Notes: generated by a model not told the origin, from the letters alone. A DNA stretch of 64,000 nt from Acanthacorydalis orientalis (GCA_034766995.1 CM068313.1:24528012-24592011); one strand, 5' to 3'; shown: positions 37,220-49,340, numbered from the stretch's first letter. Numbers and translations: made by a program.

Positions 37220-38190
37220 CAGTAAAAAAAGTAGATGAGCTATAACTGCGAATTAAATTTTAATTTTTAAAAAATTAATTTAAATATTACAATAGTAGTA
37301 TATTGAAATATAAAAACATGATTATATGATCATAAATTTTTAACTCTTTTCTATAAAATCTTTTTGTTTCCGTGTTTAATTCTTGTTCAATTATTTGTGG
37401 AACTTCTTTTAGAACTCGCACTGTTGATATTCCTAACTTTGTTTTAGGTACAAGCAAAATATGTCAACAGTGATGTGACATTGAGATAGTTGTGATATTT
37501 TACTCATCTTATTTTAATTTGAAAATTAGAATACTCTAATTTATTTTCTTTCTAATTAAAAATACTTTTAAATATATATTTGTAGGTTTCAATCAATTAA
37601 ACTTTCTTTCGCTGTTAATACTTCACAGTTTGTTTTTAATTTTAGGTCATAAATTTATGAGTCAATCGTTATGACTCAAGTCTGTAATGAAAAAAAATAT
37701 TGATAAATACACCATTGTCGACATTATATGATAATTGTCAAAGGTTGCACATGTTCAGAATGCAGAAACATAAATAATTAAATTTGAAACAAGATAATAC
37801 CGCGTTTTCTCTTACAACTTGTTATTGTTAAAAACAATATGTACATAAACCGCATGTAAATTAATATAAATTTTATATATTGTTATTCGAAAACACCATT
37901 GCATTAAGTTCAGTCATGTATAGAACGTACTTGTCACTATATTGGCATGTGCAATTATCTTTACATCAGATCAATGCATGAAATATGCTTGTCTATTAGA
38001 TATTTTGAGCATGACATGAGGCAAATGAACTTAAATAAATTTTAATAATGACACACCTAATCGTAACGTGGTGTGTGTACATAGGCTAAAAGCTTACGAA
38101 GATAATTCGAGTGTTTGTATTAAATGTAAGATGAAGTAAATATTAATGTCGTTTTTGTTAAGTTACATGTAAGAATGCATCTTTTCGAAC
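37220..38190. other. AT-rich sequence
   Basis: Nothing supported. Confidence 0.5.
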
Positions 38191-38194
38191 GTTG

Positions 38195-38195
<1 letters not shown>

Positions 38196-38254
<59 letters not shown>
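38196..38254. repeat. (TA)n microsatellite
   Basis: About 59 nt of TA. Confidence 0.95.
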
Positions 38255-38256
<2 letters not shown>

Positions 38257-38377
38257 TTTATGACACGGAATGATTGTATTTTTTTCGTAGGTATATATTT
38301 TTAAGTTTTAATCTAAATGTAGAGAAATAAACTGTTCCGTTTTCGTACAGACCTTAATATATTCTTTCTATTGTATC

Positions 38378-38614
38378 TCATTTTGCATCGTTCCATCTGT
38401 TAACGTCGTTTTTCTGTGCTTTCATTTTCAAGATGTTATCACCCGCGATCCGTACCAGTTTATCACCTGACATTTTTGATATACGTTTATATTTTTCTCG
38501 TCTCTTTATTAACGAGTTATTTATCTTTTAAAACTCCTATTGTCTTCTTAATTCGATATTTCTGACATGATTTAATCTCGTTATTCTTGATATAATTCTT
38601 AGTATTGTCATGTC
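38378..38614 (-). pseudogene. Second LINE 3' tail, degenerate RT C-terminus
   Basis: The minus-strand translation gives DMTILRIISRITRLNHVRN, then IELRRQ-stop, then NNSLIKRREKYKRISKMS, GDKLVRIAGDN and finally RWNDAK-stop. This follows the order seen at the end of animal LINE ORF2 (MKFLRRI..TRRDRIRN.EIR, LI.RR..W..H..RM..DRLV.IA, GRPRKRWND). Two internal stops (caa-tag and ttt-taa) and loss of the GRPR block show it is dead. The homology ends 88 bp before a (TA)n array at 38702. Confidence 0.72.
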
Positions 38615-38698
38615 ATAGAATATTTAACATTTATTTTTTTAAATATTGGATATTTTTGATTGAATAAATTGTTTTGGGATTCTTCAAAGAGGGAATAA

Positions 38699-38701
<3 letters not shown>

Positions 38702-38757
<56 letters not shown>
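38702..38757. repeat. (TA)n microsatellite
   Basis: About 56 nt of TA, 88 bp beyond the LINE tail. Confidence 0.95.
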
Positions 38758-38760
<3 letters not shown>

Positions 38761-38960
38761 CTTTGAATAATAACGATTTATTATGTCATGAAATGTATCA
38801 CTAAATATTATTATATATTTGCTTCTTTGCACTCTAAATAATTAAACTGAAATATCCAAATTTGCGACAGTTCGAAAATGTTTTATCATCAGTCAAATGT
38901 TAAATATTTTCCGAATATACAATAAAGAGTATTCGTAAAAGTATTTTGTCAGTTTTTCAA

Positions 38961-39036
38961 GTGGCCGTTGTTTAATGGTAGAATAGATGCTTTCTAATGA
39001 AATTGACTGAGTTCCAACTTTCAGTCTGAGTTATTA
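38961..39036 (+). pseudogene. tRNA-Gly(UCC)-like relic
   Basis: GTTGTTTAATGGTAGAATAG resembles the D-arm and A box of tRNA-Gly. GATGCTTTCTAATG follows at the anticodon-arm position, and TTGACTGAGTTCCAACTTTC at the T-arm and B-box position. The T stem still pairs (CTGAG with TTCAG), but the loop has one extra base. The acceptor arms no longer pair, and the anticodon position reads TCT rather than TCC. It is best read as a dead tRNA gene or the head of a tRNA-derived SINE. Confidence 0.4.
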
Positions 39037-39435
39037 CAATTTGTTCACTTCACTAACATTAAATTAAATGACAAACGATTGACTTTGCTGTACTACGGTT
39101 GAAAAGCTTTTCTATTATGTTAAGAATATTGATTATTATTTCACTAAACAATAATAATAAATCTTATTAAAAAAACACATTTTTTTGAATTGTAAAAAAT
39201 ATATATCTTGAAGATTAATAGTACAAGAAATAAATTTCTTATATTTGTTGTAATTTTTAATGTATTTATAGTTTTTAATTTGAATTTGTAATTATATTAT
39301 AGATTATATTTTTTATTCTAATATTAATTATCATCATAATTATTGGATGTCTGTATTTGAAATATTTAAATAATGTTATAATTTTACTTACGTGTGTATA
39401 TTATTAAATTATAAACATTAAGAAAATATATAAAA

Positions 39436-39444
<9 letters not shown>

Positions 39445-39485
<41 letters not shown>
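39445..39485. repeat. (TA)n microsatellite
   Basis: About 41 nt of TA. Confidence 0.95.
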
Positions 39486-39489
<4 letters not shown>

Positions 39490-39515
39490 CGAGATATTCT
39501 TTCTTATTAATGAAG

Positions 39516-39518
<3 letters not shown>

Positions 39519-39566
<48 letters not shown>

Positions 39567-39625
39567 CATATATATAGAGAGAGAGAGAGATACGGAGAGA
39601 GAGAGATGGATAGATAGATAGAATA
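39519..39625. repeat. (TA)n(GA)n(GATA)n compound array
   Basis: TA to about 39575, GA to about 39608 with a TACG interruption, then GATAGATAGATAG. Confidence 0.93.
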
Positions 39626-39945
39626 AATGGATAGGTAGATAATTATGGGAATTTTAGAGTAAAATAAAAAATGTTATCACTGTGTTCCTTATTTTAATTT
39701 TATTTTTTTAATATATTTGTCTCATTAATAATGATTTAAAAAAATTAGTCATGTATATCAATTGTTTGAATTACAATTGAAATATTTGTTAAGATAAATA
39801 TATAGAACGAAAGCAAACAAGTACCCGTTTAATTATTTATTTTACAAAAAAGCAATTTCAGATATTCTATATTAATTAACCGCTTAATTATAAAACAGGT
39901 TTATTATTTGTTTAAGTTTGAAGAAGAAAAATGAATAAAATACTG

Positions 39946-39947
<2 letters not shown>

Positions 39948-39999
<52 letters not shown>
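39948..39999. repeat. (TA)n microsatellite
   Basis: About 52 nt of TA. Confidence 0.95.
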
Positions 40000-40000
<1 letters not shown>

Positions 40001-40062
40001 TATGTGCGTGTATATAATCGAGTGTGACATAAATATGTATATGTGTAAAGTTCATTGGTCCA

Positions 40063-40248
40063 ATGTTAATTGATCTTTTCAAAAATACTAGTTGGTATGC
40101 AATTACATTCACCTTTATATCATTATTTTCCATGTATTGTTTCTCTGATTCATGTCAACTAGCGACTATTTTCGAAAATGACTATTGTCTACAGGTTGTT
40201 TCTGCACACGTGGGTGTAAGACACCGCAATTCAAAAATGTTTTCGTGA
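40063..40248 (+). CDS. 61-codon ORF, hypothetical
   Basis: It encodes WYAITFTFISLFSMYCFSDS, CQLATIFENDYCLQVVSAHV and GVRHRNSKMFS. The N-terminal part is hydrophobic. The minus strand is partly open too. No family is recognised and it could be chance. Confidence 0.15.
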   Translation: MLIDLFKNTSWYAITFTFISLFSMYCFSDSCQLATIFENDYCLQVVSAHVGVRHRNSKMFS

Positions 40249-40942
40249 GATATGTGAACAGTAGAGTTTTTTATACATGTAACCGGTCTTACGAATTTTC
40301 TTCGAACATATTATTTATTTATGTGATAATACTTATTAATTTATAACGAAAATTTATTATGGGATATTTCCATATTGTTAATAATCTTGCGGTTGAAAAG
40401 TATTACCTATTAGTTTTTTTTATTTACTAGCGAATGCGTTTTTGAATGTTGAATGATTCTAAGAATTGTCCCAGAGAATATAAACATATATACACACATG
40501 CTAATTAAACACACAAATTATTGCTACCGAGAACATCGTAAAGGCGGTCATCGAATTGTTAAGTGATTAGAAAATAGTTATATAAACTATTTATTAGTAA
40601 AAGAAATACTATTGATGAAAAAAAAACGTAATATTATATATATATGCATGCATGCATACATGCGCATTGTGTGATCTATGATTATACGCCTCTTTTTGGT
40701 GTGTATGAATTTATAGTTGAATTGATTACGCGATGCTATTATTCATAAAGAAAAGTAATCATATAAGAGCATATGCACTGGTATTTTTTAAAGATATCGT
40801 TAATGTACTGCAATATATTAAAATATTTAATGTTCTAACAAATCGAAACTCTGCATATGTGATGCGATTTTTAAAAAGAACAGTCGTAAATATAGTGTAT
40901 CCTATAATCTATACATCCAAAATATTTAAAAATAATAAATAG

Positions 40943-40945
<3 letters not shown>

Positions 40946-40989
<44 letters not shown>
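40946..40989. repeat. (TA)n microsatellite
   Basis: About 44 nt of TA. Confidence 0.95.
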
Positions 40990-40992
<3 letters not shown>

Positions 40993-41344
40993 TTATAATA
41001 TTTTATATAACATAAATTATATAAAATAAATGTTGAAAATATTTAAGTTGTTATTTTACATGGAATGGTGAATTTTATATATCAATTGATAAGTGGATAT
41101 GTTTTGTCTTTGTTTTTATTTGCAGTTTTTTGTAAAGACAAAACGTTGAATATTCTTTAAATAAGGCTTATTTATGAACAATACTATTATTAAAATTACT
41201 CTGTTTTAATATATATTTTTTTAAAATCGCCGTGGATTTTTGTTTACAATTACAACCATTTGTAAATAATCATTATGAAGTTTATCATCGGTAAACCTAA
41301 TGAAAAATACAGGCTATTATAAATGTTATGATTATACAGTAATA

Positions 41345-41347
<3 letters not shown>

Positions 41348-41415
<68 letters not shown>
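41348..41415. repeat. (TA)n microsatellite, about 68 nt
   Basis: Long uninterrupted TA. Confidence 0.95.
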
Positions 41416-41417
<2 letters not shown>

Positions 41418-42894
41418 AAATTTGTACATAATTTATATTAGTGTATGTATTCATAATAGTACAAATTTTATTTTATATTCATTATTAATATTTTTTTCAT
41501 ATAAGAAACAATTATTAATCTCCATGACATTATTCAGACTACATTCATTTTGTAATGCTTATACAAGATAATAAAATGTTTTTGTATTAATGGGGTTCTG
41601 CTCGACTTAAATTTGAAAAGAATAAAAAATAATTGTGTACAAATTACTTATCCTCAAAGTTACTTTACTTCATGTAAATATTATACAACCCATTAAAATA
41701 TAAACGTATTTTTGTTATATTACGTTTACGTAAATAATAACTGTATATAATCGATAAAAAGCCGGTTTGTATATTACTTTTTACAACCTCATCAACATTG
41801 AGAGTGTGTAAAACATAGTTTACATGCGTTTAATTTCGAGATGAAATGTGTAGTTTGTGCAATTGTGTATGCATTTTAATGAATTATCTGTTTTAAAGTA
41901 AATACAAATTACATAACAGAACGTTTCCGCGTGCACATATTTGTTTTAATTTATTTTTACTGCCAGATATACAGGAAATTTCGGCAACCGCGGTGATAAT
42001 GTTCGTATCTTATTATTTTATATTCAAATTATGATTATAATCGTTTAATGTTAATTAATAAAATATTAAAATTAAATATCACTGATATAGTCAAAGTATG
42101 GGGAAATGTATACACACACACATATTATATATATACACATACAGGTTTATTCATGTATTTATAATAAATTCATTCATATATTTTTTGTATTCTTTGGTTC
42201 TTAATTCATTTTACTATTTAATTATATTTGTAATTATTGATTATTGTCGTTCAATTTTCAGTTAGTAACATCTTTAATTTGTTAGAATTTTTTATAATAT
42301 TATAAAAATATATTTAATTTCTCCATTTAACATCTGTTCCGCTGAGATATACGGTTCTTAGAATTCTAACGAAATGAATTATTGTATTCTGTTTGATGTT
42401 TTGAATACCTTTGGCAATAAATAAACGTTAATTAACCTTCATGCTGTTATATTTATCATCCACATTAATATTTTATGAGCACTAATACCGATTTTAGAAC
42501 ATTTGTATTATATTTATAATTAATTAATTACGCCCGTGCAGTATGGTTTATGTTATATGAGAATTGCATTAAAAAAACATAAAATGGAAAGTGTACTAGC
42601 TATTTGATTGAAAACGTCAAGGTGATGGGGCGTTATGTATGATTAATTATTATGAGTTATTTTCATTCATGATGTCAGAAGCTTGAGGTTCACTACTTAT
42701 TAACTTGTATTGTTGTTTGTTTCTTTTATTTACATACCTACACATTTTTAAGATTTGTTCGTACATTAACTATCGAGGAAATATTTTTATTCATTTATAA
42801 TAACCACTCAATCATTTTTAAAGTGATCGGAAATGATACGATTTTTTAATATAATTGTCTTCTACTTAACATGCCAAGACTTTAATTTATATTG

Positions 42895-42896
<2 letters not shown>

Positions 42897-42931
<35 letters not shown>

Positions 42932-42946
42932 GTGTGTGTGAGAGAG
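42897..42946. repeat. (TA)n(TG)n(AG)n
   Basis: TA to 42928, TG to about 42940, then AGAGAG. The mariner element starts 12 bp later. Confidence 0.94.
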
Positions 42947-42959
42947 TTGTAGTGTAGTA

Positions 42960-42982
42960 TTGGTTCACTCATAATTAATGCG
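42960..42982 (+). repeat. Left TIR of the mariner element
   Basis: This 23-nt repeat starts TTGGTTCACTC and ends TTAATGCG. A TA dinucleotide at 42958-42959 precedes it. Confidence 0.85.
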
Positions 42983-43139
42983 GTGTTTTCATATAGGTGA
43001 AAATGGATGATGCAATACTTTGCAATTATTAAAACGTATCAGATGCAAATGCTGCTCAATTGTACGTAATGTTTTCTCAGTCTTATCGTGAAAGATTAAC
43101 AGTGATCACGCATATTTATAAGAAACCATATTAGTTATC

Positions 43140-44122
43140 ATGGAAGTGTCAAAAGAGCATATTAGGCATATGATATATGCTTTGGGAGTTTCGTCAGTGC
43201 AATAATGCTACAACTGCAGTGAAAAAATGGTGGGAAATTTATGATGGAGATGTTTTTAGTCTTAGCCAAGGACAAAGATGGTTTCAACGATTTCGGTCCG
43301 AGAACTAAAGCTTTGAAGATGAGAAAAGGTCAGAACGACCTCAAGAGTTTGTTGATGAGATCCTGCAAACACTAGTGGAATAAAATTCTAGATCAAAGGT
43401 AGAAGAATTAGCCAAAAAGCTCAAATCAACCCATTCAAACATTCATTGGTCCTTGAAAATGATTGGTGAGGTTTTTAAGCCGAGTCAGTGGGTTCCACAC
43501 AAGTTATCGGACGTTAATTTAAAACAACGTGTGAACAATTGCATTTTTCATCTATGATGATTGTTAAATGATTCGTTTCTGAATAGAATTGCTACTGGTG
43601 ATGAAAATTTGATTGTTTATAACTATATTAAACGTCGAAGACAATGGGTTGATCGCAACGAAACACTATTTTCAACTGTGAAAAGAGAGCTTCATTCAAA
43701 AAAAGTTATGTTGTCTATTTGGTGGGAAATGGAAGGAATTATCCATTATGAGATATTACCAGTGAATCGAACGATTACAAAGGAATTGTATTGTGAAGAA
43801 TTGGTACGGTTAAAAAAATCTACTGATGAGAAACGGCCAGCATTAGCCAATAGAAAAGGCACAATTTTTCACCACGACAAAGACCAGAGTTCACACGGCA
43901 CGCGAAACCCTCGAAAAACTGAGGCAATTCGAGTGGAAAGTTATGACTCATCTACCATACTTCTTTGACCTAGTACCATCGGGTTATCGTCTTTTCCTAA
44001 GTTCTAAAATCACAAAAATGGAACACGATTTATTACGGAGAGTGATGTCCGAAGGAGCTCGACTATTTTTTAATGCAAACCCCAAAAAGTTTTATTGTCA
44101 GGGTACTGAAAATGAAAGGTAA
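43140..44122 (+). pseudogene. Mariner transposase pseudogene, DD34D family, catalytically dead
   Basis: A mariner transposase binds the TIRs with two N-terminal helix-turn-helix motifs and cuts and joins DNA with a DD34D triad. The start MEVSKEHIRH is at 43140. The second HTH and linker are visible (RWFQRFRSEN, then QWVPHKLSDVNLKQRV). The first catalytic Asp is in ATGDEN (codon at 43600). The second is in FHHD (43876). The third site reads DLVPSGYRLF where the family has DLAPSDYHLF, so the Asp codon is GGT (Gly) at 43982. The spacing between sites two and three is 35 codons plus one extra base, i.e. DD34D with a +1 frameshift. There are in-frame stops and further frameshifts in the HTH region, and TAA at 44120 ends the frame. 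The length fits about 330 residues, so nothing large is missing. Confidence 0.92.
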
Positions 44123-44233
44123 GATAAGAAATATTTGTAAATAATAACGGAAAATATAGTTTGGATTAAAATTAAAACGTCATTATTTTCAAAACTTATC
44201 GAAAAAAAATTATTTAAAAAAAAAACTTATTTT

Positions 44234-44256
44234 CGCATTACTTATGGGTGACCCAT
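44234..44256 (-). repeat. Right TIR of the mariner element
   Basis: It begins CGCATTACTTATG and ends GGGTGACCCAT. Its reverse complement matches the left TIR at 19 of 23 positions. A TA overlaps its outer edge at 44256-44257. Confidence 0.85.
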
Positions 44257-44450
44257 ATGTACAAAAAATATAAAATATTTAAATTAAATTTAATGTTACA
44301 ATATACATGTATAGAATAACAATTTAAAAAGTATTTTAGTTCAAAAAAGGTAAAAAGATTGTATTATACATGACGTTATTTTTTTTATTTTCATATAACT
44401 ATGAAAAATATTTTGTTTGTTTAACGTTTTTTAAGTAGTAAAACATTGAA

Positions 44451-44460
44451 TATATATATA

Positions 44461-44503
<43 letters not shown>
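44451..44503. repeat. (TA)n microsatellite
   Basis: About 53 nt of TA with one missing base. Confidence 0.94.
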
Positions 44504-44507
<4 letters not shown>

Positions 44508-44771
44508 TTAATTTAATTATTATGGAAATTACTAATTTTTCGTCTTTATCCGGTATAAAACTAGTTATACTTTAAATTAATATTGATCTATGTCTCAATA
44601 AAAAAAACAAGTGCACGAAGTTCGTAAACCTAGTGTAGTTCTTGATCTTCTAGTATATCATTGACCTCTTCCATCAATAATAAATTGAATAGGATTCTTC
44701 ATGACAATGCAAATATTGAACTCGATATAGACATTTTAAAATACTTCTTTACAGACAGAGAGGTATCCCTA

Positions 44772-44773
<2 letters not shown>

Positions 44774-44833
<60 letters not shown>
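44774..44833. repeat. (TA)n microsatellite
   Basis: About 54 nt of TA, then GTATAT. It directly precedes the hAT-like terminus. Confidence 0.95.
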
Positions 44834-44837
44834 CAAT

Positions 44838-44905
44838 CAGTGATTCCCAACCTTTTCGAAGTCACGACATACTTTTTATAGTATACATTTTCAACGGAAT
44901 ACTTA
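44838..44905 (+). mobile_element. hAT-like terminal sequence remnant
   Basis: It starts CAGTGATTCCCAACCTTTTC and is followed by GTCACGACATAC. This resembles the widespread hAT/Charlie-type terminus CAGTGGTTCTCAACCTTTT. Only one end is seen and no partner end was found nearby. It begins 10 bp after a long (TA)n array. Confidence 0.4.
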
Positions 44906-44929
44906 AAGCAAGTGTATATATATATACAC

Positions 44930-44960
<31 letters not shown>
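44930..44960. repeat. (CT)n(TA)n
   Basis: About 16 nt of CT joined to about 15 nt of TA. Confidence 0.93.
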
Positions 44961-44964
44961 AAAT

Positions 44965-47240
44965 AACAAATCCTTATTTCATTAATAGATCTTAAACTAG
45001 TTTCAGGAAATTTAAATATAATATAAAATGAAATGAAATTTATATTATAATTTATAAAATTTACATTATGGATTGTTTCACTGTTCACGTTAATCAACTG
45101 GATACTTGATATTTTGTCACAATAATTGTGATTTTATCTTAATTGCATATTGAGTGTGATTTGTTAGTTTATACAGATACTAATTATGGGGAGCCATCAG
45201 ACTCTGACTTTTCCTGGAAATGGTTTCTTTCATGAGTTAACAACTTGTAAATCTTCAATATGCGACTAAGCAAATTAAAAATTTTTATTATATGTTTTTA
45301 TTAATGAATGATAACATAATAAATATTAACATTTTTACACATGAATTACTCATTTTTCCACAACCCGCAAAAATTACATCTGATCAAAAATGCTTTTTAG
45401 ATTGGTCTGTCCCATAGCGTTCTGTGTATAACTTTCACGTTACTTAAAGCCGAACATCGTAATTCACAAGACAAGTTTGTGGAACATTGAAAATCACTAA
45501 TGTATATAAATATATATATAGATGTATATGTATATACAAATATAGGTAATTTAAAATTAATGAAATAAGAAACATTTTTATTATATTTACGAAAAAATCC
45601 ATTAATTTACATAACGTTAAATACAAAATTTTCACCTTTTTTATAATTTTTTTTCTATAAAAAATATAAATTGTTTTTTTTATATCATATTATTTGGTAA
45701 CAAAAAAATACAAGTAAGTGGTATTTAATGTAATTTATCTTTTAAAGGATATGTTTTATGTTTTTATTATCTTTTAACAAAAAAAAATATTTTAAAATGA
45801 CTATATCAAGTAATTAAAGAAAATAATTATACAGATAACAATATATATAAATGTAATTTAAATAATTTAATAATTTAAAAATTATGTTTTCATACATAAA
45901 GTAATATGATGAGAAATTGCAATGAAATCAAAAACACGTTTTTGCTTATAAAGATATAAAAGGTTATAAATAAAATTACTATGTTGTCAATTTGTCTAAA
46001 TTACAACGAAATCGATACCGGTTAGTAAGTAATAATGAAGTATTTAAAAGCATGATTACGTATATAGAAATTGTTTAAGTATGTATAAACAAAATAAAAA
46101 ACACAAATACATACACATAAAATATGAAATAAAAACTGATAGAACGTCTATACAATTTGAAAAAAAATCATGTTCATTGCCGTGACCTTAACTTTTAAAA
46201 TGTGACAAAATTTAAATTTAAAACGTCCGTATGTTAGAAATCTATAAAAAAATGTACATTATTTTTTAATACCTACACAATATCTATAAGGTGGGTTACC
46301 GCTGCATTGTATTAAATTTGATTCATTATTCTGATTCTTGTAATCATAAATTTCTCTAATGTTTAAAATAACTCAATTTCGTCATTGAATGTCTATCACG
46401 TATGACTCGGAATGGATTCTCATTGTGTTTTTAATGTTCACGGTTTATGGCGTGAACATACGTTGTAAGCATTTGCAACAGATTTTTAAAACAGTTAGTA
46501 GACTGAACAGACAATCAGTCATTGTTATGATTTATGTATAAAAGTAAAAGTAAAGAGAAAAAAATTTAAACGCATTACACACTTATAAAAATTTAATGAT
46601 TGACATACATTCACTACAGTTCAGTTGCTATAAATAACTTTCGTAATTTAATTTAATTCTGTCCAAAATTTATTTCCTCAAAAACAATTTAATGCCATTA
46701 TTGTTTCAAACACTAATCCATCAAAGTTTGTATTAATTTTGAGCGTGCGTTAAATTTGCGTTACGAAATAATGTCACATTTAAGTCTAGTTTGAAAATTA
46801 CTATTTAAAAAGAATTAAATGAATTTGGTGAATTAATAATATAAAAACAATTTCTTCTATTTATGAAGACGCATTTATAATGAAAAGAAAACGTTGAAAC
46901 GTATTAAGAAATACGGTCTTTAGAATATTATTTCAATTTATAATAATTAATTTTTTTCAATTTAAACAAACTCAAGCGTTTAACAATATAGTAATAGAAT
47001 TGTGAATTATTTGAAACAAATTAAACTTATTATTTTTAAATTGTCCGAAGTTCATTAATTATGGTCTTCATAATAGTTTTTCTTTAAATATTGGTTTAGA
47101 GTATATAAATTTAAAGATCGATTATAAATTAAAATACGTGGTTAAATTAAATGAATGATTTTTCCATATTTACGATATTTTAGAATCAATAAAGCAGAGC
47201 TATTTTCGTGATAATCATAGAAAGTAGTTACTTTATTTGT
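44965..47240. other. AT-rich sequence
   Basis: A 28-codon ORF near 45185 (MGSHQTLTFPGNGFFHELTT) is the only coding-like piece and is too short to call. Confidence 0.45.
46437..46458. repeat. Short hairpin GTTCACG...CGTGAAC
   Basis: Seven-base perfect arms surround a loop of about 8 nt. No associated gene is seen. Confidence 0.4.
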
Positions 47241-47246
47241 AAATAC

Positions 47247-47508
<262 letters not shown>

Positions 47509-47654
47509 TAAGTACTTCAATTTGAAAATAATAAGAAAAAGACAGAATTAAATTGTTTTTTTTTTATAAATATCAATTTAAGTGTTATTTGGTTTTATTG
47601 TCATTTAAAAATATTAGAACTTATTAATATACATTTTCAAATACTAATGTAAAT

Positions 47655-47736
47655 CCTTAACGGTCGAAAGGTTCCGCTACGGGGACATCACACTAATACC
47701 ACACAATAGAAAATAAAAAGCTCTCGACCGTTAAGG
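47655..47736. mobile_element. Tiny inverted-repeat element, possibly a piggyBac-like MITE
   Basis: The 16-nt arms CCTTAACGGTCGAAAG (47655-47670) and CTCTCGACCGTTAAGG (47721-47736) pair at 15 of 16 positions across a GC-elevated 50-bp centre. On the right the sequence continues G then TTAA, so it reads as an element ending GGG next to the TTAA target typical of piggyBac. The left flank does not preserve a clean TTAA. The inverted repeat is certain; the piggyBac link is inference. Confidence 0.5.
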
Positions 47737-47739
47737 GTT

Positions 47740-48403
47740 AATAAAATTTCACAAAATCTTATTAAAACTACAAATGTAATTTATTCATTTTATTTTTATT
47801 TGGCTTAAAAGAATTACTCATTTTTAGAACCGACAATTTTATTTTTAACTACAAATATAAATTACAGTTCCAATTTGTGTATTAAAATATTTAAATGACG
47901 TTATTAGGTAATTTGAATATGATTACATTTGTATTACTGAGGATCATTTAATATCAATACTGTAGTTAAATATACTTGATTATTATTAACATAACGATAC
48001 GAATTACATAATAGATTTAAATATATTTCAGTAAAAATAAATTTAAAATAGTTGTCAATTATAGTCGAGACTGTGACTGACACATTGACACTAGCTGCTA
48101 GTTACTGCAAAGCAATTTGTTTATGTCGGCTAATGCTTTATGTCTACTAACGACTACTTCGCAAAAACTCGCATTAAGGTTAACCATGTCACAGCCATCT
48201 ATAGTGCACAAGTGTCAAAATGTCATATATCCGGTAATTTCTTGAATCAAATTTGCGTTAACTTTAGTTGAGATAGATTAGCGTTATTATAATGTTTTTG
48301 TTTGGTTCTGTTCTTTTTTCATAATCATAAGTAAGGTATCAATGTTTAGCTACATTGTGACCTGAATACGTTTTGTAATCGTTAATTTGATTTGAGTTTA
48401 TGT

Positions 48404-48437
<34 letters not shown>

Positions 48438-48830
48438 GAGTATATATATATGTATATATATATATATATAAATATAATTTACCACTTTTAATTTATTAGT
48501 CTGAGAATACCATTTTTATTCTTATAACTAATAGTTGACTGATGAGTCATACAAAATTGTAAATAGATTTTTTTTTAATTTATTTTTAATAATAGCTGTG
48601 AGCTGGTGATACTATTTTTATTAATTCATAAATTGTACTCTTAGAAAGCACATAATGAATAATTCAAAATGAATTTTAATACTAGGTAGAGTTGAGTGTA
48701 GTGTACATGTCGGATTAAATTTAAAATTAAGGATTAGAAAAGTAATAATTAGAAATAACAAACAGTAAAAAAGTAAAAAAATGCAATTTAATTTGGGTTG
48801 AAGTTATAAAAAAAGAAAAAATACATAAAT
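47740..48830. other. AT-rich sequence with a GC-elevated stretch at 48070-48230
   Basis: The stretch has several partly open frames on both strands (e.g. MSTNDYFAKTRIKVNHVTAI on plus). No assignment. Confidence 0.35.
48406..48470. repeat. (TA)n, twice interrupted
   Basis: TA runs split by CGAG and by a single G. Confidence 0.93.
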
Positions 48831-48831
48831 A

Positions 48832-49333
48832 TTAGGTTGGTAGGAAAATAATTGCGATTTTTGATTCGTGAATTCTAACCTTAATTTTTTTAAATGAAAG
48901 TGTCATTTTATCGTGTTTATGTTAATATCATTTTAAAGTGCATTTTTCGGTCTGCAATTCGGTAACGTCGACTTGGATTTTATTGTTAATTTTGTTTCAA
49001 ATTGGGCTATTAACTTAAAGAGGGAAAGAAGCAAATAAGAGCAATTTTTTGTATGAGTTCAGAACGGGCGGTAAAGCAACAGAAATTGCTCGTACACTAA
49101 ACGATGCTATTGGTGTGGGTACTGTTAAGTAATGTAAGATGCAATAGTGATTCCGAAAATTTTGTGCTGAGGATGAGAGCCTTGAAGATGAAGAAGGCAC
49201 AAGCATCCGACTGTTCTGGACCAGTTAAAACAGTCAAACACCAGTTACCAGTAAAACAGTATCTGTTAAAACAGGAAAATAAAAAAGTTTGACAAATGGT
49301 ACATAAACCGTAATTATTTTTCTACAAACCTAA
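48832..49333 (+). mobile_element. Non-autonomous mariner deletion derivative, copy 1 (502 bp)
   Basis: The 25-nt TIRs lie at 48832-48856 (starts TTAGGTTGGTAGG) and 49309-49333 (ends CTACAAACCTAA). They match at 22 of 25 positions and are flanked by TA at 48830-48831 and 49334-49335. The TIR is of the Hsmar1-like TTAGGTTGG type, unlike the element at 42958. The interior retains only the N-terminal DNA-binding part of a transposase: KKQIRA, then after a frameshift FRTGGKATEIARTLND and FCAEDESLEDEEG. The whole catalytic domain is missing. A small duplication of a GTTAAAACAG-like unit lies near 49220-49275. A (TA)n array starts 10 bp beyond the right end. Confidence 0.9.
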
Positions 49334-49340
49334 TAAAATA

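Larger units (their letters stand above)
40260..42890. other. AT-rich sequence
   Basis: TA arrays at 40946 and 41348, and a 69-codon A/T-driven ORF at 40733. No gene is called. Confidence 0.5.
42958..44257 (+). mobile_element. Mariner-like (IS630/Tc1/mariner) element with both terminal inverted repeats
   Basis: The element is bounded by 23-nt terminal inverted repeats at 42960-42982 (starting TTGGTTCACTC) and 44234-44256 (ending GGGTGACCCAT), which match at 19 of 23 positions in inverted orientation. Both ends abut TA, the mariner target. Its length of about 1.3 kb is normal for a complete mariner. A dead transposase reading frame lies between the repeats. A (TA)n(GT)n array ends 18 nt upstream of the left end. 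The assignment rests on the TIRs plus clear transposase motifs. Confidence 0.93.
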
